Assembly (NCBI RefSeq): GCF_019977755.1 | Contig: NZ_AP025144.1 | Coordinates: 4,070,605 to 4,134,604 of the forward strand | DNA length: 64,000 nucleotides | From: Vibrio penaeicida | GTDB lineage: Bacteria > Pseudomonadota > Gammaproteobacteria > Enterobacterales > Vibrionaceae | Reading direction: 5' to 3' | Shown: piece after piece, positions 28,770 through 41,528 of the stretch | How positions within the stretch are numbered: position 1 is the first letter of the stretch | Layout: every line of letters begins with the position of its first letter | The notes under the pieces: model-generated | What the model saw: only the letters and a program-made list of their open reading frames with translations | Told to the model about the DNA's origin: nothing | The model's database searches: none | Made by a program: the position numbers and the translations under genes

Positions 28770-29543
28770 TCAAAGGCTTTTCAGCCCCCACTTTTCAGCT
28801 GTTTGCTTAAAGAAGCCCTGAGTTTTCTTTAATTCTACCCAGTGGTTCACGTAGTTGATCCATACTTGGTCATCTTGCGGTAGCAACATAGAAATCGGGG
28901 TTGGACGGCGAGGTTTTTCAACGGGCACTATCGCGAGTTGCTTAAACTTCTCAACCAGGGTCGCCGCTTCTACATTTGACGTAACAGATACATCAGCACG
29001 GCGAGCCAATAGTTCTTGGAAATCACGTGCGGGCGCTTCGATGACAACATGCTTTGCATCAGGGAAGAAATCTTTCACCATTTTTTCCTGAACGGTACCT
29101 AGCGTCGCAGCAACTCGGATATTTGATTGATTGAAATCGCTCCAATCAGAAAATTTAGCTAAATCTTTTTTCTGAACCACAGGGACAAAAGCTAGATAAA
29201 AGTACGGTTGGCTGTACCCTGCCACTTTAGCACGCGACATATTAAGTGACGCACTGCCTGTAATATCGTATTTATTCGCAGTTACACCATTAACCAATGT
29301 TTTCCAATCGGTTGCGACGTATTCCACTTTCACGCCCAGATCTTTCGCCAGTTCTGTCGTTACATCAATATCAAAGCCTCTGTAACTGTTATCTGCTGGA
29401 TTTTTCATCGTCATGGGATTCCAATCTCCAGTCGTGCCCACACGAAGTACACCCGCATCCAATATTTCATGCAAGCGACTAGCCGCATGAGCTTGCGCTA
29501 ATCCCAACAGCAATACACTAAAACCAATTAACCACTTTTTCAT
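28770..29543 (-). CDS. Periplasmic amino-acid-binding-type protein, PheC-like
   Basis: The 257-residue protein has a signal peptide (MKKWLIGFSVLLLGLAQAHA) and one SBP_bac_3 domain. The segments LRVGTTGDWNPMT and GFDIDVTTELAKDLG resemble cyclohexadienyl dehydratase PheC of Pseudomonas as much as transport proteins, so it is either the binding protein of an amino-acid ABC transporter or a periplasmic arogenate/prephenate dehydratase. It stands divergent from an amino-acid permease gene 87 bp away, which favours transport, but no ATPase gene is near. MKK start is preceded by AAAAGGAAT. Confidence 0.75.
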   Translation of the reverse strand: MKKWLIGFSVLLLGLAQAHAASRLHEILDAGVLRVGTTGDWNPMTMKNPADNSYRGFDIDVTTELAKDLGVKVEYVATDWKTLVNGVTANKYDITGSASLNMSRAKVAGYSQPYFYLAFVPVVQKKDLAKFSDWSDFNQSNIRVAATLGTVQEKMVKDFFPDAKHVVIEAPARDFQELLARRADVSVTSNVEAATLVEKFKQLAIVPVEKPRRPTPISMLLPQDDQVWINYVNHWVELKKTQGFFKQTAEKWGLKSL

Positions 29544-29630
29544 TTTAATTCCTTTTTAATGTTCGAAAAAACAACGTTTTCTCACGACAACACTGATAAC
29601 ATAGCAATATCTTTAAACAAATTTTAGCGT

Positions 29631-30389
29631 TTGGTTATAAATATTGTGCGTTTGTCTTCGCTTTTTGTTGCTTTGTCTGTATTCCTCCTATCAGGGTGCA
29701 GCGATTATCAATGGGGTTGGTACGTATTAGATCCCACGACCGAACAGGGTCTTATCAATCTACAATTCTTAATAGCGGGCTTTGAAGATACGATATACAT
29801 ATCTTTAATCAGCATGCTGCTCGCGATGTTATTGGGCTTAATCGTAGCGTTACCTGCTTTGAGTGAACGTAAATCGCTTCGAGCAGTGAATCGAATATAC
29901 GTTGAAAGTATCCGTTCCATCCCCGTGTTAGTACTGTTGCTGTGGGTTTATTACGGTTTGCCGACACTTATGGATGTATCGCTCGACTATTTTGCAGCAG
30001 GGGTGATAGCACTTACTCTCGCTGAGAGTGCCTTTATGGCAGAGGTATTTCGTGGTGGTATTCAAGCCATTGCGCGTGGTCAGCATGAAGCAGCAGAATC
30101 GCTGGGGCTAAATTACTGGCAGAAAATGAGATTGGTCATATTGCCACAAGCCTTGAGACAAATACTTCCTCCGTTGGGTAACCAATTTGTCTATATTTTA
30201 AAAATGTCGTCCTTGGTCAGTGTTATTGGTTTGAGTGACTTAACTCGAAGAGCCAACGAATTGGTCGTCAACGAATACTTACCACTCGAGATTTATACCT
30301 TTTTGGTACTCGAATACTTAATACTGATCCTATTTGTTTCCCAATGTGTTAGGTGGCTAGAAAAACGTATTGCTATTCCAAGTAACTAG
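29631..30389 (+). CDS. Amino-acid ABC transporter permease with lipobox-like N-terminus
   Basis: The 252-residue protein is a HisM/GlnP-type permease with about five membrane helices and the ATPase-contact (EAA) loop EAAESLGLNYWQKMRLVILP at about 160-180. The N-terminus is odd: a hydrophobic stretch ends in FLLSGCSDYQWG, which reads as a lipoprotein signal with LSGC lipobox, ahead of the first permease helix at about residue 50. The start codon is uncertain (TTG 29631, or GTG 29646; no good ribosome-binding site). It pairs with the divergent binding protein; the ATPase must be encoded elsewhere. The substrate cannot be told. Confidence 0.78.
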   Translation: MVINIVRLSSLFVALSVFLLSGCSDYQWGWYVLDPTTEQGLINLQFLIAGFEDTIYISLISMLLAMLLGLIVALPALSERKSLRAVNRIYVESIRSIPVLVLLLWVYYGLPTLMDVSLDYFAAGVIALTLAESAFMAEVFRGGIQAIARGQHEAAESLGLNYWQKMRLVILPQALRQILPPLGNQFVYILKMSSLVSVIGLSDLTRRANELVVNEYLPLEIYTFLVLEYLILILFVSQCVRWLEKRIAIPSN

Positions 30390-30413
30390 CTCTTTTAGGG
30401 CTGAATGCAGGTA

Positions 30414-30444
30414 CAAAAAAGGCTGACATCACCGTCAGCCTTCT
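30414..30444. terminator. Terminator between permease and glmU
   Basis: AAAAAAGGCTGAC-ATCACC-GTCAGCCTTCTT between convergent genes. Confidence 0.9.
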
Positions 30445-30465
30445 TAATGCTTATCGAATTAAAGC

Positions 30466-31827
30466 TTATTTAATTTTAACTGGTCGCTGCCAGTCAGCGA
30501 TCTTACGCTCTTTTGCGCGAGTGATGACTAACTCACCCTCGTCGACATCTTTTGTTAATGTTGTTCCTGCGCCAATCGTTGCACCATTCGCCACTGTTAC
30601 AGGTGCGATGAGCTGACTGTCTGACCCTACAAATACGTCATCGCCAATGATGGTTTTGAATTTATTTGCACCGTCATAGTTACACGTAATCGCACCAGCA
30701 CCAATATTGGTGCGTTGACCGATTTCAGCGTCACCCAAATACGTAAGGTGATTTGCTTTAGAGCCTTCACCCAAGCGTGCATTTTTCACTTCAACAAAGT
30801 TGCCAACATGAGCGTCGTTACGAAGCTCAGCACCAGGTCGTAAGCGAGTAAATGGTCCGACGGTACACTCCTCACCAACAGTCGCACCTTCAATGACGCT
30901 GTAAGGGCGAACGATGGTGTTGTCATCGATCTCACAGTCTTTCAGCACACAACCTGTACCGATGACCACATTGTCACCTAAGCTAACATTACCTTCGATG
31001 ATAACGTTGGTATCAATCTCCACATCCATTCCACACTGTAGCGTTCCGCGAAGATCAAATCGCTCCGGGTCACGCAACATCACGCCTTGCTCAAGCAAAG
31101 TTTGCGCATTCATACGCTGGTATGCTCGTTCAAGCTTGGCTAATTGAGCGCGATCATTCACACCTTCTACTTCGATTGGATTCGCTGGATGAACCGCTTC
31201 TACTGCACGACCTTCATCGTGAGCTGCGGCAATAACGTCCGTCAGGTAATACTCGCCTTGCGCATTTTCGTTCTTAAGATTCGCTAACCAACGTTTCAGA
31301 TCACCGCCCGTCGCCACCATAACGCCAGTATTGATTTCTTTGATCAGCTTTTGTTCTTCTGTCGCGTCCTTTTGCTCCACAATCGCCACTACCGGACCAT
31401 TTTTACGAACAATACGCCCGTAGCCCATAGGGTTGTCTAGCACCACGGTTAGCAAGGCAATACCACCATGAGGCTGCGCTTCTAATAGGTTTTCAACCGT
31501 TTGAGAAGAAATAAGTGGAACGTCTCCGTACAGCACCAGTATTTTCTCATCATCGGCAAACTCAGATGACGCTTGATTGACCGCATGCCCTGTACCTAGC
31601 TGCTCGGCTTGCAGAACCCAATTGACTGGCTCTTGCGACAACGACGCTTTCATTTGATCGCCACCATGCCCATAAACAAGGTGAATATTTTGAGCACCCA
31701 GTCCATTGCAGGTATCAATAACGTGTTTTGCCATTGGCTTGCCTGCAAGTGTATGAAGCACTTTAGGCTTATTAGAATACATGCGGGTGCCTTTACCCGC
31801 AGCGAGGATAACCGCGCTGAATTTCAT
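30466..31827 (-). CDS. glmU: GlmU, bifunctional GlcNAc-1-P uridyltransferase/acetyltransferase
   Basis: GlmU makes UDP-GlcNAc for peptidoglycan and LPS. The 453-residue protein has the N-terminal pyrophosphorylase domain with [18 protein letters not shown] (residues 8-25) and the C-terminal left-handed beta-helix (from about 250) with many hexapeptide repeats and the acetyltransferase site around [16 protein letters not shown]. In Vibrio it follows the atp operon on the same strand, as here; the 220-bp gap and a terminator separate it from atpC. Confidence 0.97.
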   Translation of the reverse strand: MKFSAVILAAGKGTRMYSNKPKVLHTLAGKPMAKHVIDTCNGLGAQNIHLVYGHGGDQMKASLSQEPVNWVLQAEQLGTGHAVNQASSEFADDEKILVLYGDVPLISSQTVENLLEAQPHGGIALLTVVLDNPMGYGRIVRKNGPVVAIVEQKDATEEQKLIKEINTGVMVATGGDLKRWLANLKNENAQGEYYLTDVIAAAHDEGRAVEAVHPANPIEVEGVNDRAQLAKLERAYQRMNAQTLLEQGVMLRDPERFDLRGTLQCGMDVEIDTNVIIEGNVSLGDNVVIGTGCVLKDCEIDDNTIVRPYSVIEGATVGEECTVGPFTRLRPGAELRNDAHVGNFVEVKNARLGEGSKANHLTYLGDAEIGQRTNIGAGAITCNYDGANKFKTIIGDDVFVGSDSQLIAPVTVANGATIGAGTTLTKDVDEGELVITRAKERKIADWQRPVKIK

Positions 31828-32003
31828 AAATAGTGGTTCCTAAAAGACGTTGTCGTTTAAGTGATAGATTTTAGCGTGAATTAGCCGAAGAGTTAAAGAT
31901 TGAGAGTAGTTTTCGTGCCAAATGATGACTTGGTTTAACAAAAGTAGGACAACAGGCTTAAGGTCGTATTGAAATAGGTTGGACTAATTAGGAATTAAAG
32001 ACG

Positions 32004-32036
32004 GAAAAAACAAAGGCGACCCTAAGGTCGCCTTAA
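32004..32036 (-). terminator. Terminator of the atp operon
   Basis: On the minus strand AAGGCGACC pairs with GGTCGCCTT across a short loop, followed by TTTGTTTTTT. It stands 16 bp after the atpC stop. The other 170 bp up to glmU show no further feature I can name. Confidence 0.9.
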
Positions 32037-32051
32037 TCGCTGCGCTAATGA

Positions 32052-32474
32052 TTAGCGTACTTTTTTGGTCAGTTCGATTACTCGAAGCTGAGCAATGGCT
32101 TTAGCCAGCTCACTGGCCGCTTGTGCAAAGTCCATGTCGCCATGCTGATTATGGATATTCTCCTCAGCCTTGCGCTTGGCTTCTTCTGCCTTAGCTGCGT
32201 CTAGATCTTCACCACGGATAGCTGTGTCAGCCAATACAGTCGCTGTACCAGGCTGAACTTCCATCATGCCACCAGAGATGTAAATCACCTCTTCGTGACC
32301 GTGTTGCTTCACAATACGCACCATTCCAGGCGTAATAGCGGTCAGCAGCGGTGTATGCCCAGGATAAATTCCTAGCTCACCTTCGCTACCGGTCACTTGA
32401 AATGTTTCAACAAGTCCTGAGAAAAGTCTTTTCTCTGCACTTACAACATCCAAGTGAAAGGTCATTGCTGCCAT
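32052..32474 (-). CDS. atpC: ATP synthase epsilon subunit
   Basis: The 140-residue subunit couples the rotor to F1 and inhibits ATP hydrolysis. The N-terminal beta-sandwich ([33 protein letters not shown]) and the C-terminal helical hairpin (about 90-138) are present. The ATG at 32474 is preceded by AGGAGG. It is the last gene of atpIBEFHAGDC. Confidence 0.96.
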   Translation of the reverse strand: MAAMTFHLDVVSAEKRLFSGLVETFQVTGSEGELGIYPGHTPLLTAITPGMVRIVKQHGHEEVIYISGGMMEVQPGTATVLADTAIRGEDLDAAKAEEAKRKAEENIHNQHGDMDFAQAASELAKAIAQLRVIELTKKVR

Positions 32475-32492
32475 ATCGCCTCCTAAATAGCC

Positions 32493-33911
<1,419 letters not shown>

Positions 33912-33930
33912 TTATTAGTTTTACCTATGC

Positions 33931-34797
33931 TTAAACCGCGGCAGCACCACCAACGATTTCCGACAGTTCTTGTGTGATAGCCGCTTGACGCGCCTTGTTG
34001 TACACAAGCTCTAGGTCTTCAATCAGGTTGGTTGCGTTGTCAGTTGCAGCTTTCATTGCGATCATTCGAGCCGCTTGCTCACAAGCAAGGTTCTCGACCA
34101 CACCCTGGTACACTTGTGATTCAACGTAGCGAATCAATAGAGTATCTAGAAGTGGTTTTGGCTCAGGCTCATAAATGTAGTCCCAAGCATGTTCGCGCTG
34201 CATCTCTTCGCTGTCCGATTTTGGCAGAGGCAGTAATTGATCGATCGTTGGTTCTTGTACCATAGTGTTTACAAAGTGGTTGTACACTACATACAGACGA
34301 TCCAACTCGCCTTCATCATACTTCTTCAACATCACGCTTACTGATCCGATCAAGTCTTCAAGACTTGGGCTATCGCCCAGACCAGAAACTTGAGCCGCTA
34401 CTTTTGCGCCACTGTTGTTAAAGAACGCTGTCGCTTTCGAACCAACAATCGCCAGTTCAACGTCTGCGCCTTTATCCGACCATTCTTTCATGTCTAATGT
34501 CGCTTTCTTGAACAAGTTAATGTTCAAACCACCACACAGACCACGGTCGGTAGAAACGATGATGTAACCAACACGTTTGGCTTCACGTTCCTCAAGATAA
34601 GGATGCTTATACTCAAGGCTACCGTTCGCCACATGACCGATCACTTTACGCATTGTTTCAGCATATGGACGAGAAGCTTGACGCGCGTCTTGTGAACGTC
34701 GCATCTTAGAAGCCGCTACCATTTCCATCGCTTTCGTAATTTTCTGCGTGCTTTTAACACTACCGATTTTATTACGTATCTCTTTTGCGCCGGCCAT
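33931..34797 (-). CDS. atpG: ATP synthase gamma subunit
   Basis: The 288-residue central stalk subunit has the conserved N-terminal coiled-coil helix ([20 protein letters not shown]) and C-terminal helix ([19 protein letters not shown]), which pair in the shaft, and the [15 protein letters not shown] block. Confidence 0.97.
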   Translation of the reverse strand: MAGAKEIRNKIGSVKSTQKITKAMEMVAASKMRRSQDARQASRPYAETMRKVIGHVANGSLEYKHPYLEEREAKRVGYIIVSTDRGLCGGLNINLFKKATLDMKEWSDKGADVELAIVGSKATAFFNNSGAKVAAQVSGLGDSPSLEDLIGSVSVMLKKYDEGELDRLYVVYNHFVNTMVQEPTIDQLLPLPKSDSEEMQREHAWDYIYEPEPKPLLDTLLIRYVESQVYQGVVENLACEQAARMIAMKAATDNATNLIEDLELVYNKARQAAITQELSEIVGGAAAV

Positions 34798-34847
34798 CGT
34801 ATTACTCTCCGTTTATGGTAATAGGTGACCTTACGGCCACCGACCAA

Positions 34848-36389
34848 TTACCAAGTCTGGGTTGCCTTGAAATCATCCGCTAGCTTCTTAAGCTGCGCTT
34901 CGATGTCATTGTTGTAAGCACCCGTTGCATCGATCTCTTTTACAAGATCAGCGTATTGACTGCGAGCATACGACAGTAGAGCTGATTCGAAATCAGCCAG
35001 CTTATCAAGAGCGATATCTTCAAGATAACCGCGCTCTGCCGCGAAGATAACTAGTGCTTGGTCAAATACAGACATAGGAGCGTATTGCTTCTGCTTCATC
35101 AGTTCTGTAACTTTTTGACCGTGGTCTAGCTGCTTCTTAGTCGCATCATCAAGGTCAGATGAGAACTGAGCAAACGCTGCAAGTTCACGGTACTGTGCAA
35201 GAGCGGTACGAATACCACCAGACAGCTTCTTGATGATTTTAGTCTGCGCTGAACCACCTACACGAGATACTGAAATACCTGGGTCAACAGCTGGACGTAC
35301 GCCTGCGTTGAACAGTTCAGTTTGTAGGAAGATCTGACCATCAGTAATCGAGATTACGTTCGTCGGTACGAAGGCAGATACGTCACCTGCTTGCGTTTCG
35401 ATGATAGGTAGAGCAGTCAAAGAACCAGTCTTGCCTTTCACTTCACCGTTAGTGAACTTCTCTACATACTCTTCGCTTACACGAGCTGCACGCTCTAGTA
35501 GACGTGAGTGAAGGTAGAAAACATCACCAGGGAACGCTTCACGACCAGGTGGACGCTTAAGCAATAGAGAGATTTGACGGTAAGCGACAGCTTGCTTAGA
35601 TAGATCATCATAAACAATCAGTGCGTCTTCACCGCGATCGCGGAAGTATTCGCCCATCGCACAACCAGCGTATGGTGCTAGGTATTGTAGCGCCGCTGAT
35701 TCAGAAGCTGATGCAACAACAACGATAGTGTTAGCTAGCGCGCCGTGCTCTTCTAGTTTGCGAACTACGTTAGCGATAGTCGATGCTTTCTGACCGATAG
35801 CTACGTAGATAGAGAAAATACCTGAATCTTTCTGGTTAATGATCGAGTCAATCGCCATCGCTGTTTTACCAGTCTGACGGTCGCCGATAACAAGCTCACG
35901 CTGACCACGACCGATTGGGATCATTGAGTCAACAGATTTGTAACCAGTTTGTACAGGTTGATCAACCGATTTACGGTCGATTACGCCTGGTGCGATAACT
36001 TCTACAGGAGAAGACAGTTTCGCTTCAATTGGACCTTTGCCATCAATTGGCTCACCAAGTGTGTTTACAACACGACCTAGTAGTTCAGGACCAACTGGTA
36101 CTTCAAGAATACGACCAGTACCTGTTACTTTCATGCCTTCCTTAAGGTCGGCATATGGGCCCATTACAACTGCACCAACCGAGTCACGCTCAAGGTTAAG
36201 TGCGAGTGCATAACGACCACCCGGTAATTCAATCATTTCACCTTGCATCACGTCCGCTAGGCCGTGAATGCGAATGATACCGTCGCTTACCGATACGATA
36301 GTACCTTCATTACGAGCTTCACTTACAACGTTGAAAGATTCAATACGCTGTTTGATCAGTTCGCTTATTTCCGTGGAATTAAGTTGCAT
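34848..36389 (-). CDS. atpA: ATP synthase alpha subunit
   Basis: The 513-residue subunit has the Walker [10 protein letters not shown] (about residue 169) and the family N-terminus [19 protein letters not shown], which fixes the start at 36389 rather than at an in-frame codon ten positions upstream inside the end of atpH. GGAG lies close upstream. Alpha forms the non-catalytic nucleotide sites of the F1 hexamer. Confidence 0.98.
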   Translation of the reverse strand: MQLNSTEISELIKQRIESFNVVSEARNEGTIVSVSDGIIRIHGLADVMQGEMIELPGGRYALALNLERDSVGAVVMGPYADLKEGMKVTGTGRILEVPVGPELLGRVVNTLGEPIDGKGPIEAKLSSPVEVIAPGVIDRKSVDQPVQTGYKSVDSMIPIGRGQRELVIGDRQTGKTAMAIDSIINQKDSGIFSIYVAIGQKASTIANVVRKLEEHGALANTIVVVASASESAALQYLAPYAGCAMGEYFRDRGEDALIVYDDLSKQAVAYRQISLLLKRPPGREAFPGDVFYLHSRLLERAARVSEEYVEKFTNGEVKGKTGSLTALPIIETQAGDVSAFVPTNVISITDGQIFLQTELFNAGVRPAVDPGISVSRVGGSAQTKIIKKLSGGIRTALAQYRELAAFAQFSSDLDDATKKQLDHGQKVTELMKQKQYAPMSVFDQALVIFAAERGYLEDIALDKLADFESALLSYARSQYADLVKEIDATGAYNNDIEAQLKKLADDFKATQTW

Positions 36390-36402
36390 GCTCCAATCCC
36401 CA

Positions 36403-36936
36403 TCAAGACTGCAATGCATCGCTCAGGCGGTTCAAACGTCCACGCGCTGAGTTATCAATGACTAGGTCTCCGGCTCGAATTATAACCCCACCAAGTAGGG
36501 TCTCATCTATGCTGCAATTCAGCTTTACTTTGCGCTCTAGGCGTTTTTCAAGTTTGCTGCTGATATCTGCTTGTTGTTCTTCAGAAAGATCGGTTGCTGA
36601 AATAACATCAACTTCGATTTCTTTCTCATGCTCTCGTTTAAGAGCGAAGTAACCACTACAGACTTCAGGAAGGGCCTTTAAGCGACCATTCTGAGCCAAT
36701 ACCTTAATTAGGTTTTGACCATATTCATCAAACTGCTCGCCGCAAATCGCGATAAAAAGCTCAGAAAGCTTTTCAGCTGTCATTGACCCGTCTAGCAAGT
36801 CAGCAACATCATCATTTTTTGCGACTTCTGCTGCGAAAGTCAGCATCTGTCCCCATTGGTCCAGAGCGTCTTTCTCAACAGCAAAGTCAAAAGCTGCTTT
36901 AGCATAGGGGCGTGCGATTGTAGTCAAATCAGACAT
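36403..36936 (-). CDS. atpH: ATP synthase delta subunit
   Basis: The 177-residue protein ([19 protein letters not shown]) links the F1 head to the b-subunit stalk. The C-terminal block [26 protein letters not shown], quoted in two pieces ([11 protein letters not shown] and [10 protein letters not shown]), is the family signature. It ends 13 bp before atpA. Confidence 0.96.
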   Translation of the reverse strand: MSDLTTIARPYAKAAFDFAVEKDALDQWGQMLTFAAEVAKNDDVADLLDGSMTAEKLSELFIAICGEQFDEYGQNLIKVLAQNGRLKALPEVCSGYFALKREHEKEIEVDVISATDLSEEQQADISSKLEKRLERKVKLNCSIDETLLGGVIIRAGDLVIDNSARGRLNRLSDALQS

Positions 36937-36951
36937 ATGCTGCCCCTTGCA

Positions 36952-37422
36952 TTAAAGTTTTGCAGTAATGTTGTCAAGAATATCTTTGTGCGCTGCATCA
37001 TCGATAGAGCGCTCTAGGATTTTCTCAGCACCAGCTACAGCCAGAGTAGCAACTTGTTTGCGCAGGTCATCGCGCGCGCGGTTGCGTTCTGCTTCAACTT
37101 CTGCTTCTGCTTGAGTCAAGATTTTATGGCGTTCAGCCAAAGCATCTTCACGAGCTTCATCCAGAATTTGAGACTTACGCTTGTTCGCTTGGTCGATGAT
37201 CTCAGTTGCTGTGCGCTTAGCTTCTTTAAGTTGATCAGAAGCATTGGCTTGTGCTAGATCCAAGTCTTTAGCAGCACGTTCAGCCGCTTGTAGACCGTCA
37301 GCAATTTTCTTCTGACGCTCTTCAATCGCTTGCATAATTGGCGGCCATACATACTTCATGCAGAACCACACAAATAGTGCGAACGAGATTGCTTGACCTA
37401 GCAGAGTTGCGTTCATATTCAC
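36952..37422 (-). CDS. atpF: ATP synthase b subunit
   Basis: The 156-residue protein has one N-terminal membrane helix (about 5-25) and a long charged helix (about 30-150) that dimerises as the peripheral stalk. Length and the sequence [20 protein letters not shown] are typical of gammaproteobacteria. Confidence 0.97.
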   Translation of the reverse strand: MNMNATLLGQAISFALFVWFCMKYVWPPIMQAIEERQKKIADGLQAAERAAKDLDLAQANASDQLKEAKRTATEIIDQANKRKSQILDEAREDALAERHKILTQAEAEVEAERNRARDDLRKQVATLAVAGAEKILERSIDDAAHKDILDNITAKL

Positions 37423-37494
37423 AACAGCTACCCCTCTTAATTAGACTTAGTGTTAATCAGTGACAAGCTAGTGCTTGTCGCTCAAAACCAATGA

Positions 37495-37788
<294 letters not shown>

Positions 37789-37803
37789 TTAGAATAAAAA
37801 ATT

Positions 37804-38619
<816 letters not shown>

Positions 38620-38624
38620 TCATC

Positions 38625-39014
38625 CTATTTTTTGTTGTTAATGAATAGCGCTGGCGCAAAGATGTTAATCCCTAATACCAGCAAATAGGTTAGTTTCAGG
38701 GGAACGAGTTCCACCTGCATATACATGTAAGCAACAGAGAACAACACGACTGTAATGAGGATTTTCAGAGCTTCACCCGTGTAGAAGGAAGCGGCGACAA
38801 ATTTAGCTGCTCGCGCTCCAACAAACAAGAATGCACACATTGCGAAAACGGCATTGGCAACAACAAAGATGCTACCACCTATCAGCGCTGATATTCCCCA
38901 TTCAACATCTACAGCAATCGTTGTTCCTGCTGCGACAAACATAACCGCGCCAACCTGGATCAATAACAATTGCTTGGCAAGCTCTCGTCCTGGTCTAGCT
39001 AACGCCGCTATCAT
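38625..39014 (-). CDS. atpI: ATP synthase I protein
   Basis: The 129-residue protein has four membrane helices and is the first gene of the atp operon, eight bases before atpB. AtpI helps assembly of the c ring or ion supply in several bacteria and is dispensable in E. coli. No catalytic motif is expected. Confidence 0.93.
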   Translation of the reverse strand: MIAALARPGRELAKQLLLIQVGAVMFVAAGTTIAVDVEWGISALIGGSIFVVANAVFAMCAFLFVGARAAKFVAASFYTGEALKILITVVLFSVAYMYMQVELVPLKLTYLLVLGINIFAPALFINNKK

Positions 39015-39035
39015 GTATTCGTACCTCTAAATAAA

Positions 39036-39107
39036 CGCTCGCATCACTCTATACTGCGAGCGAAGAGAAATTGCCGAAAATTATACGGTGAGACGCTGTT
39101 AATGCAA
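39036..39107 (-). promoter_or_regulatory. Probable atp operon promoter with a leader hairpin
   Basis: On the minus strand TTGCAT (39107-39102) and TATAAT (39085-39080) are 16 bp apart. The expected start is near 39073. Between it and atpI is a perfect 8-bp inverted repeat (CGCTCGCA and TGCGAGCG, 39036-39062) with an 11-base loop that would fold in the leader RNA. The interval 39108-39203 is AT-rich and holds no further sign I can read. Confidence 0.5.
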
Positions 39108-39203
39108 TTAAAACGCAGCAAAAACTTACATTTTTGTTTACAAACCGACAACTTTCGCTCAAAAAAACATTTTTTTATAATTGACCTAAATCAATTATCT
39201 CAC

Positions 39204-40085
39204 TTAACCTTCCAATATTGCAACGAGTTGCTCCAATTTGTGAGGTTCATCAAGACTTATGGTCAGTTTTGCCTTGCCATTCGAAGAACGAACAATTGAC
39301 ACTTGAGAGCCTAATTTTTCACTCAATCTTTCCGATAAAGCTTGCGCTTCAGGGTCATTTTTAGCTTTTTTGCTGTCAACTTGTGGTGAAAGGTGTTTTT
39401 TCACTAACTGCTCGGTTTGGCGAACATTAAGTTTCTTCGCAATAACCGTTTCAGCGATATCAAATTGGTCGTCTTGTTCAACCGAAAGCAGAGCACGTGC
39501 ATGTCCCATTTCAAGCTTTCCAGTTTGAACAAATCGCTTCACATCCCCATTTAACTGGTTCAGCCTTAATAGGTTAGAAACGGTGGTGCGAGATTTACCA
39601 ATAACCTCTGCGACCTGCTGGTGTGTGAGTTCAAATTCGTCTTGTAATCGCTCTAGAGCTTGAGCTTCTTCAATCGCATTTAAATCTTCACGTTGGATAT
39701 TTTCAATCAGTGCCATGGCGACAGCTGCGCGATCTTGTACCTTTTTCACTAGGCAAGGTACTTGTTTCAGACCGGCCTGTTTCGCTGCTCGCCAGCGACG
39801 CTCACCCGCGATAATTTCGTATTGTTGCTCACCCACTTGTCTGACAACTATTGGTTGGATGATGCCTTGAGATTGGATGGATGCCGCCAGTTCGCTCAAT
39901 GCTTCTGGTTCCATCTCTTTACGTGGCTGATATACGCCTGCCTGCAATTGTGCCACTGACAAATCTTTCAATTCCCCTTCTGAGGACAAAGACTGACTGT
40001 GGTTGATTGTCTGTTGCTTTTCTCTCGCCATTGAACTGGTCGCAAGCAACGCATCGAGGCCTTTTCCTAAGCCGCGTTTGGACAT
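39204..40085 (-). CDS. parB: Chromosome partition protein ParB
   Basis: The 293-residue CTP-dependent clamp loads at parS sites near the origin. It has the CTPase motif GERRWRAA (about 95), the helix-turn-helix THQQVAEVIGKSRTTVSNLL and a C-terminal dimerisation domain (about 240-293). It follows parA by 22 bp, in the order mnmG-rsmG-parA-parB known from Vibrio chromosome 1. Confidence 0.96.
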   Translation of the reverse strand: MSKRGLGKGLDALLATSSMAREKQQTINHSQSLSSEGELKDLSVAQLQAGVYQPRKEMEPEALSELAASIQSQGIIQPIVVRQVGEQQYEIIAGERRWRAAKQAGLKQVPCLVKKVQDRAAVAMALIENIQREDLNAIEEAQALERLQDEFELTHQQVAEVIGKSRTTVSNLLRLNQLNGDVKRFVQTGKLEMGHARALLSVEQDDQFDIAETVIAKKLNVRQTEQLVKKHLSPQVDSKKAKNDPEAQALSERLSEKLGSQVSIVRSSNGKAKLTISLDEPHKLEQLVAILEG

Positions 40086-40107
40086 GACACTTTCCTTCTA
40101 AATTGGA

Positions 40108-40881
40108 TTATGCAGGCATTTCTTCACGACGAAGCATTTCGCCAGCCAAAGCAAGATAAGCTTTAGCTCCAGCGGAATATTTGTCGTAATACATTGCAGG
40201 TTTACCATGGCTTGGGGCTTCTGCCAATCGAACATTTCTAGGGATGACGGTTCTATATACTTTGTCACCAAAATGCTTTTTCAGTTGATCTGATACTTCA
40301 TTTGACAAACGATTGCGTGGGTCATACATCGTTCGGAGCAAACCTTCTATTTTCAAATCTTCGTTAACGACAGCTGCTAGCTTGCTAATGGTATCCATCA
40401 ATGCTGTTAAGCCTTCCAACGCAAAATACTCACATTGCATCGGTACTAAGACAGAATCAGAAGCCGCCATCGCATTGATTGTAAGGAGGTTTAATGAAGG
40501 TGGGCAATCGATAAAGATGAAATCATAGTTGTCACAGACCGTGGCCAACGCATTCTTTAAACGCATTTCACGAGCAAACACTTCCATCAGTTTAATTTCC
40601 GCCGCGGTAACATCACCGTTCGCAGCAATGAGATCAAAGCCACCAGACGTTTTGCTAACCACCACATCGTCAAAATGCGTATCTTCGACCAACAAATCAT
40701 ACGCGGAGGCGTCAACAGAGTATTTATCTACGCCGCTCGCCATGGTCGCATTGCCTTGTGGATCAAGATCAATTACCAGTACTTTTCGTTTTGTCGCTGC
40801 CATAGAAGCAGCCAAATTGACACACGTTGTGGTTTTGCCCACACCACCTTTCTGGTTGGCAATTGAAATGATTCTTCCCAC
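40108..40881 (-). CDS. parA: Chromosome partition ATPase ParA
   Basis: The 257-residue Soj/ParA ATPase starts MGRIISIANQKGGVGKTT (deviant Walker A KGGVGKTT) and has FIDCPPSLNLLT. With ParB it segregates the origin region. This is the short chromosome-1-type ParA without the N-terminal regulatory domain of plasmid or chromosome-2 ParA. Confidence 0.96.
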   Translation of the reverse strand: MGRIISIANQKGGVGKTTTCVNLAASMAATKRKVLVIDLDPQGNATMASGVDKYSVDASAYDLLVEDTHFDDVVVSKTSGGFDLIAANGDVTAAEIKLMEVFAREMRLKNALATVCDNYDFIFIDCPPSLNLLTINAMAASDSVLVPMQCEYFALEGLTALMDTISKLAAVVNEDLKIEGLLRTMYDPRNRLSNEVSDQLKKHFGDKVYRTVIPRNVRLAEAPSHGKPAMYYDKYSAGAKAYLALAGEMLRREEMPA

Positions 40882-40895
40882 GGATGACCTCGCTA

Positions 40896-41528
40896 TTATC
40901 CCTTGCGCGATAAGATTACAAGATGTCGCTCACCTTCAAGCTCTGGAACATTCAAAGCTTTGATGTCGATCACAGAACACCAGTCCGGAAGCTGAGCAAG
41001 CTCTGATTCAGGTTTTACCCCTTTCAGTGCTAAAAATACGCCGGATTCTGGTTTTGGTAAATGTTGACACCACTCTACCATGTCTAAAACCGAAGCAAAC
41101 GCACGACTTAGTACCCCATCGAAGCCAATTTCAGGCTGGAATTCTTCCACTCGACTTTGCACAGGGGTGACATTTTCGATTTTCAGCTCATGAAGAACCT
41201 GTTTTATAAACCTAATGCGCTTACCTAGGCTATCAAGCAGCGTAAAAGATTTTTCAGGATTCATGATGGCCAATGGAATGCCTGGTAAACCCGGTCCCGT
41301 GCCAACATCGATAAAACGCTCACCTTCAAGATGAGCGCTGACAACGATACTATCCATGATGTGTTTCACGATCATTTCTAGTGGATCTCGAACGGACGTC
41401 AAATTGTACGCTTTATTCCATTTGTCGAGCAGTGTGACATAACCAACCAACTGTGCTTTTTGTGTATCTGAAACGACCAATGAGGTTTCTTCTAACAACG
41501 CATCCAGTTTGATTCTTAACGCTTCCAC
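40896..41528 (-). CDS. rsmG: 16S rRNA m7G527 methyltransferase RsmG
   Basis: RsmG (GidB) methylates G527 of 16S rRNA. The 210-residue protein has the SAM-binding loop [17 protein letters not shown] and the block [11 protein letters not shown]. Its start codon touches the stop of mnmG (41528 shared), so the two are translationally coupled. Confidence 0.96.
   Translation of the reverse strand: MEALRIKLDALLEETSLVVSDTQKAQLVGYVTLLDKWNKAYNLTSVRDPLEMIVKHIMDSIVVSAHLEGERFIDVGTGPGLPGIPLAIMNPEKSFTLLDSLGKRIRFIKQVLHELKIENVTPVQSRVEEFQPEIGFDGVLSRAFASVLDMVEWCQHLPKPESGVFLALKGVKPESELAQLPDWCSVIDIKALNVPELEGERHLVILSRKG

Noticed and set aside
40529..40963. 144-codon plus-strand frame opposite parA
   Set aside because: Shadow of parA and rsmG; no coding evidence.
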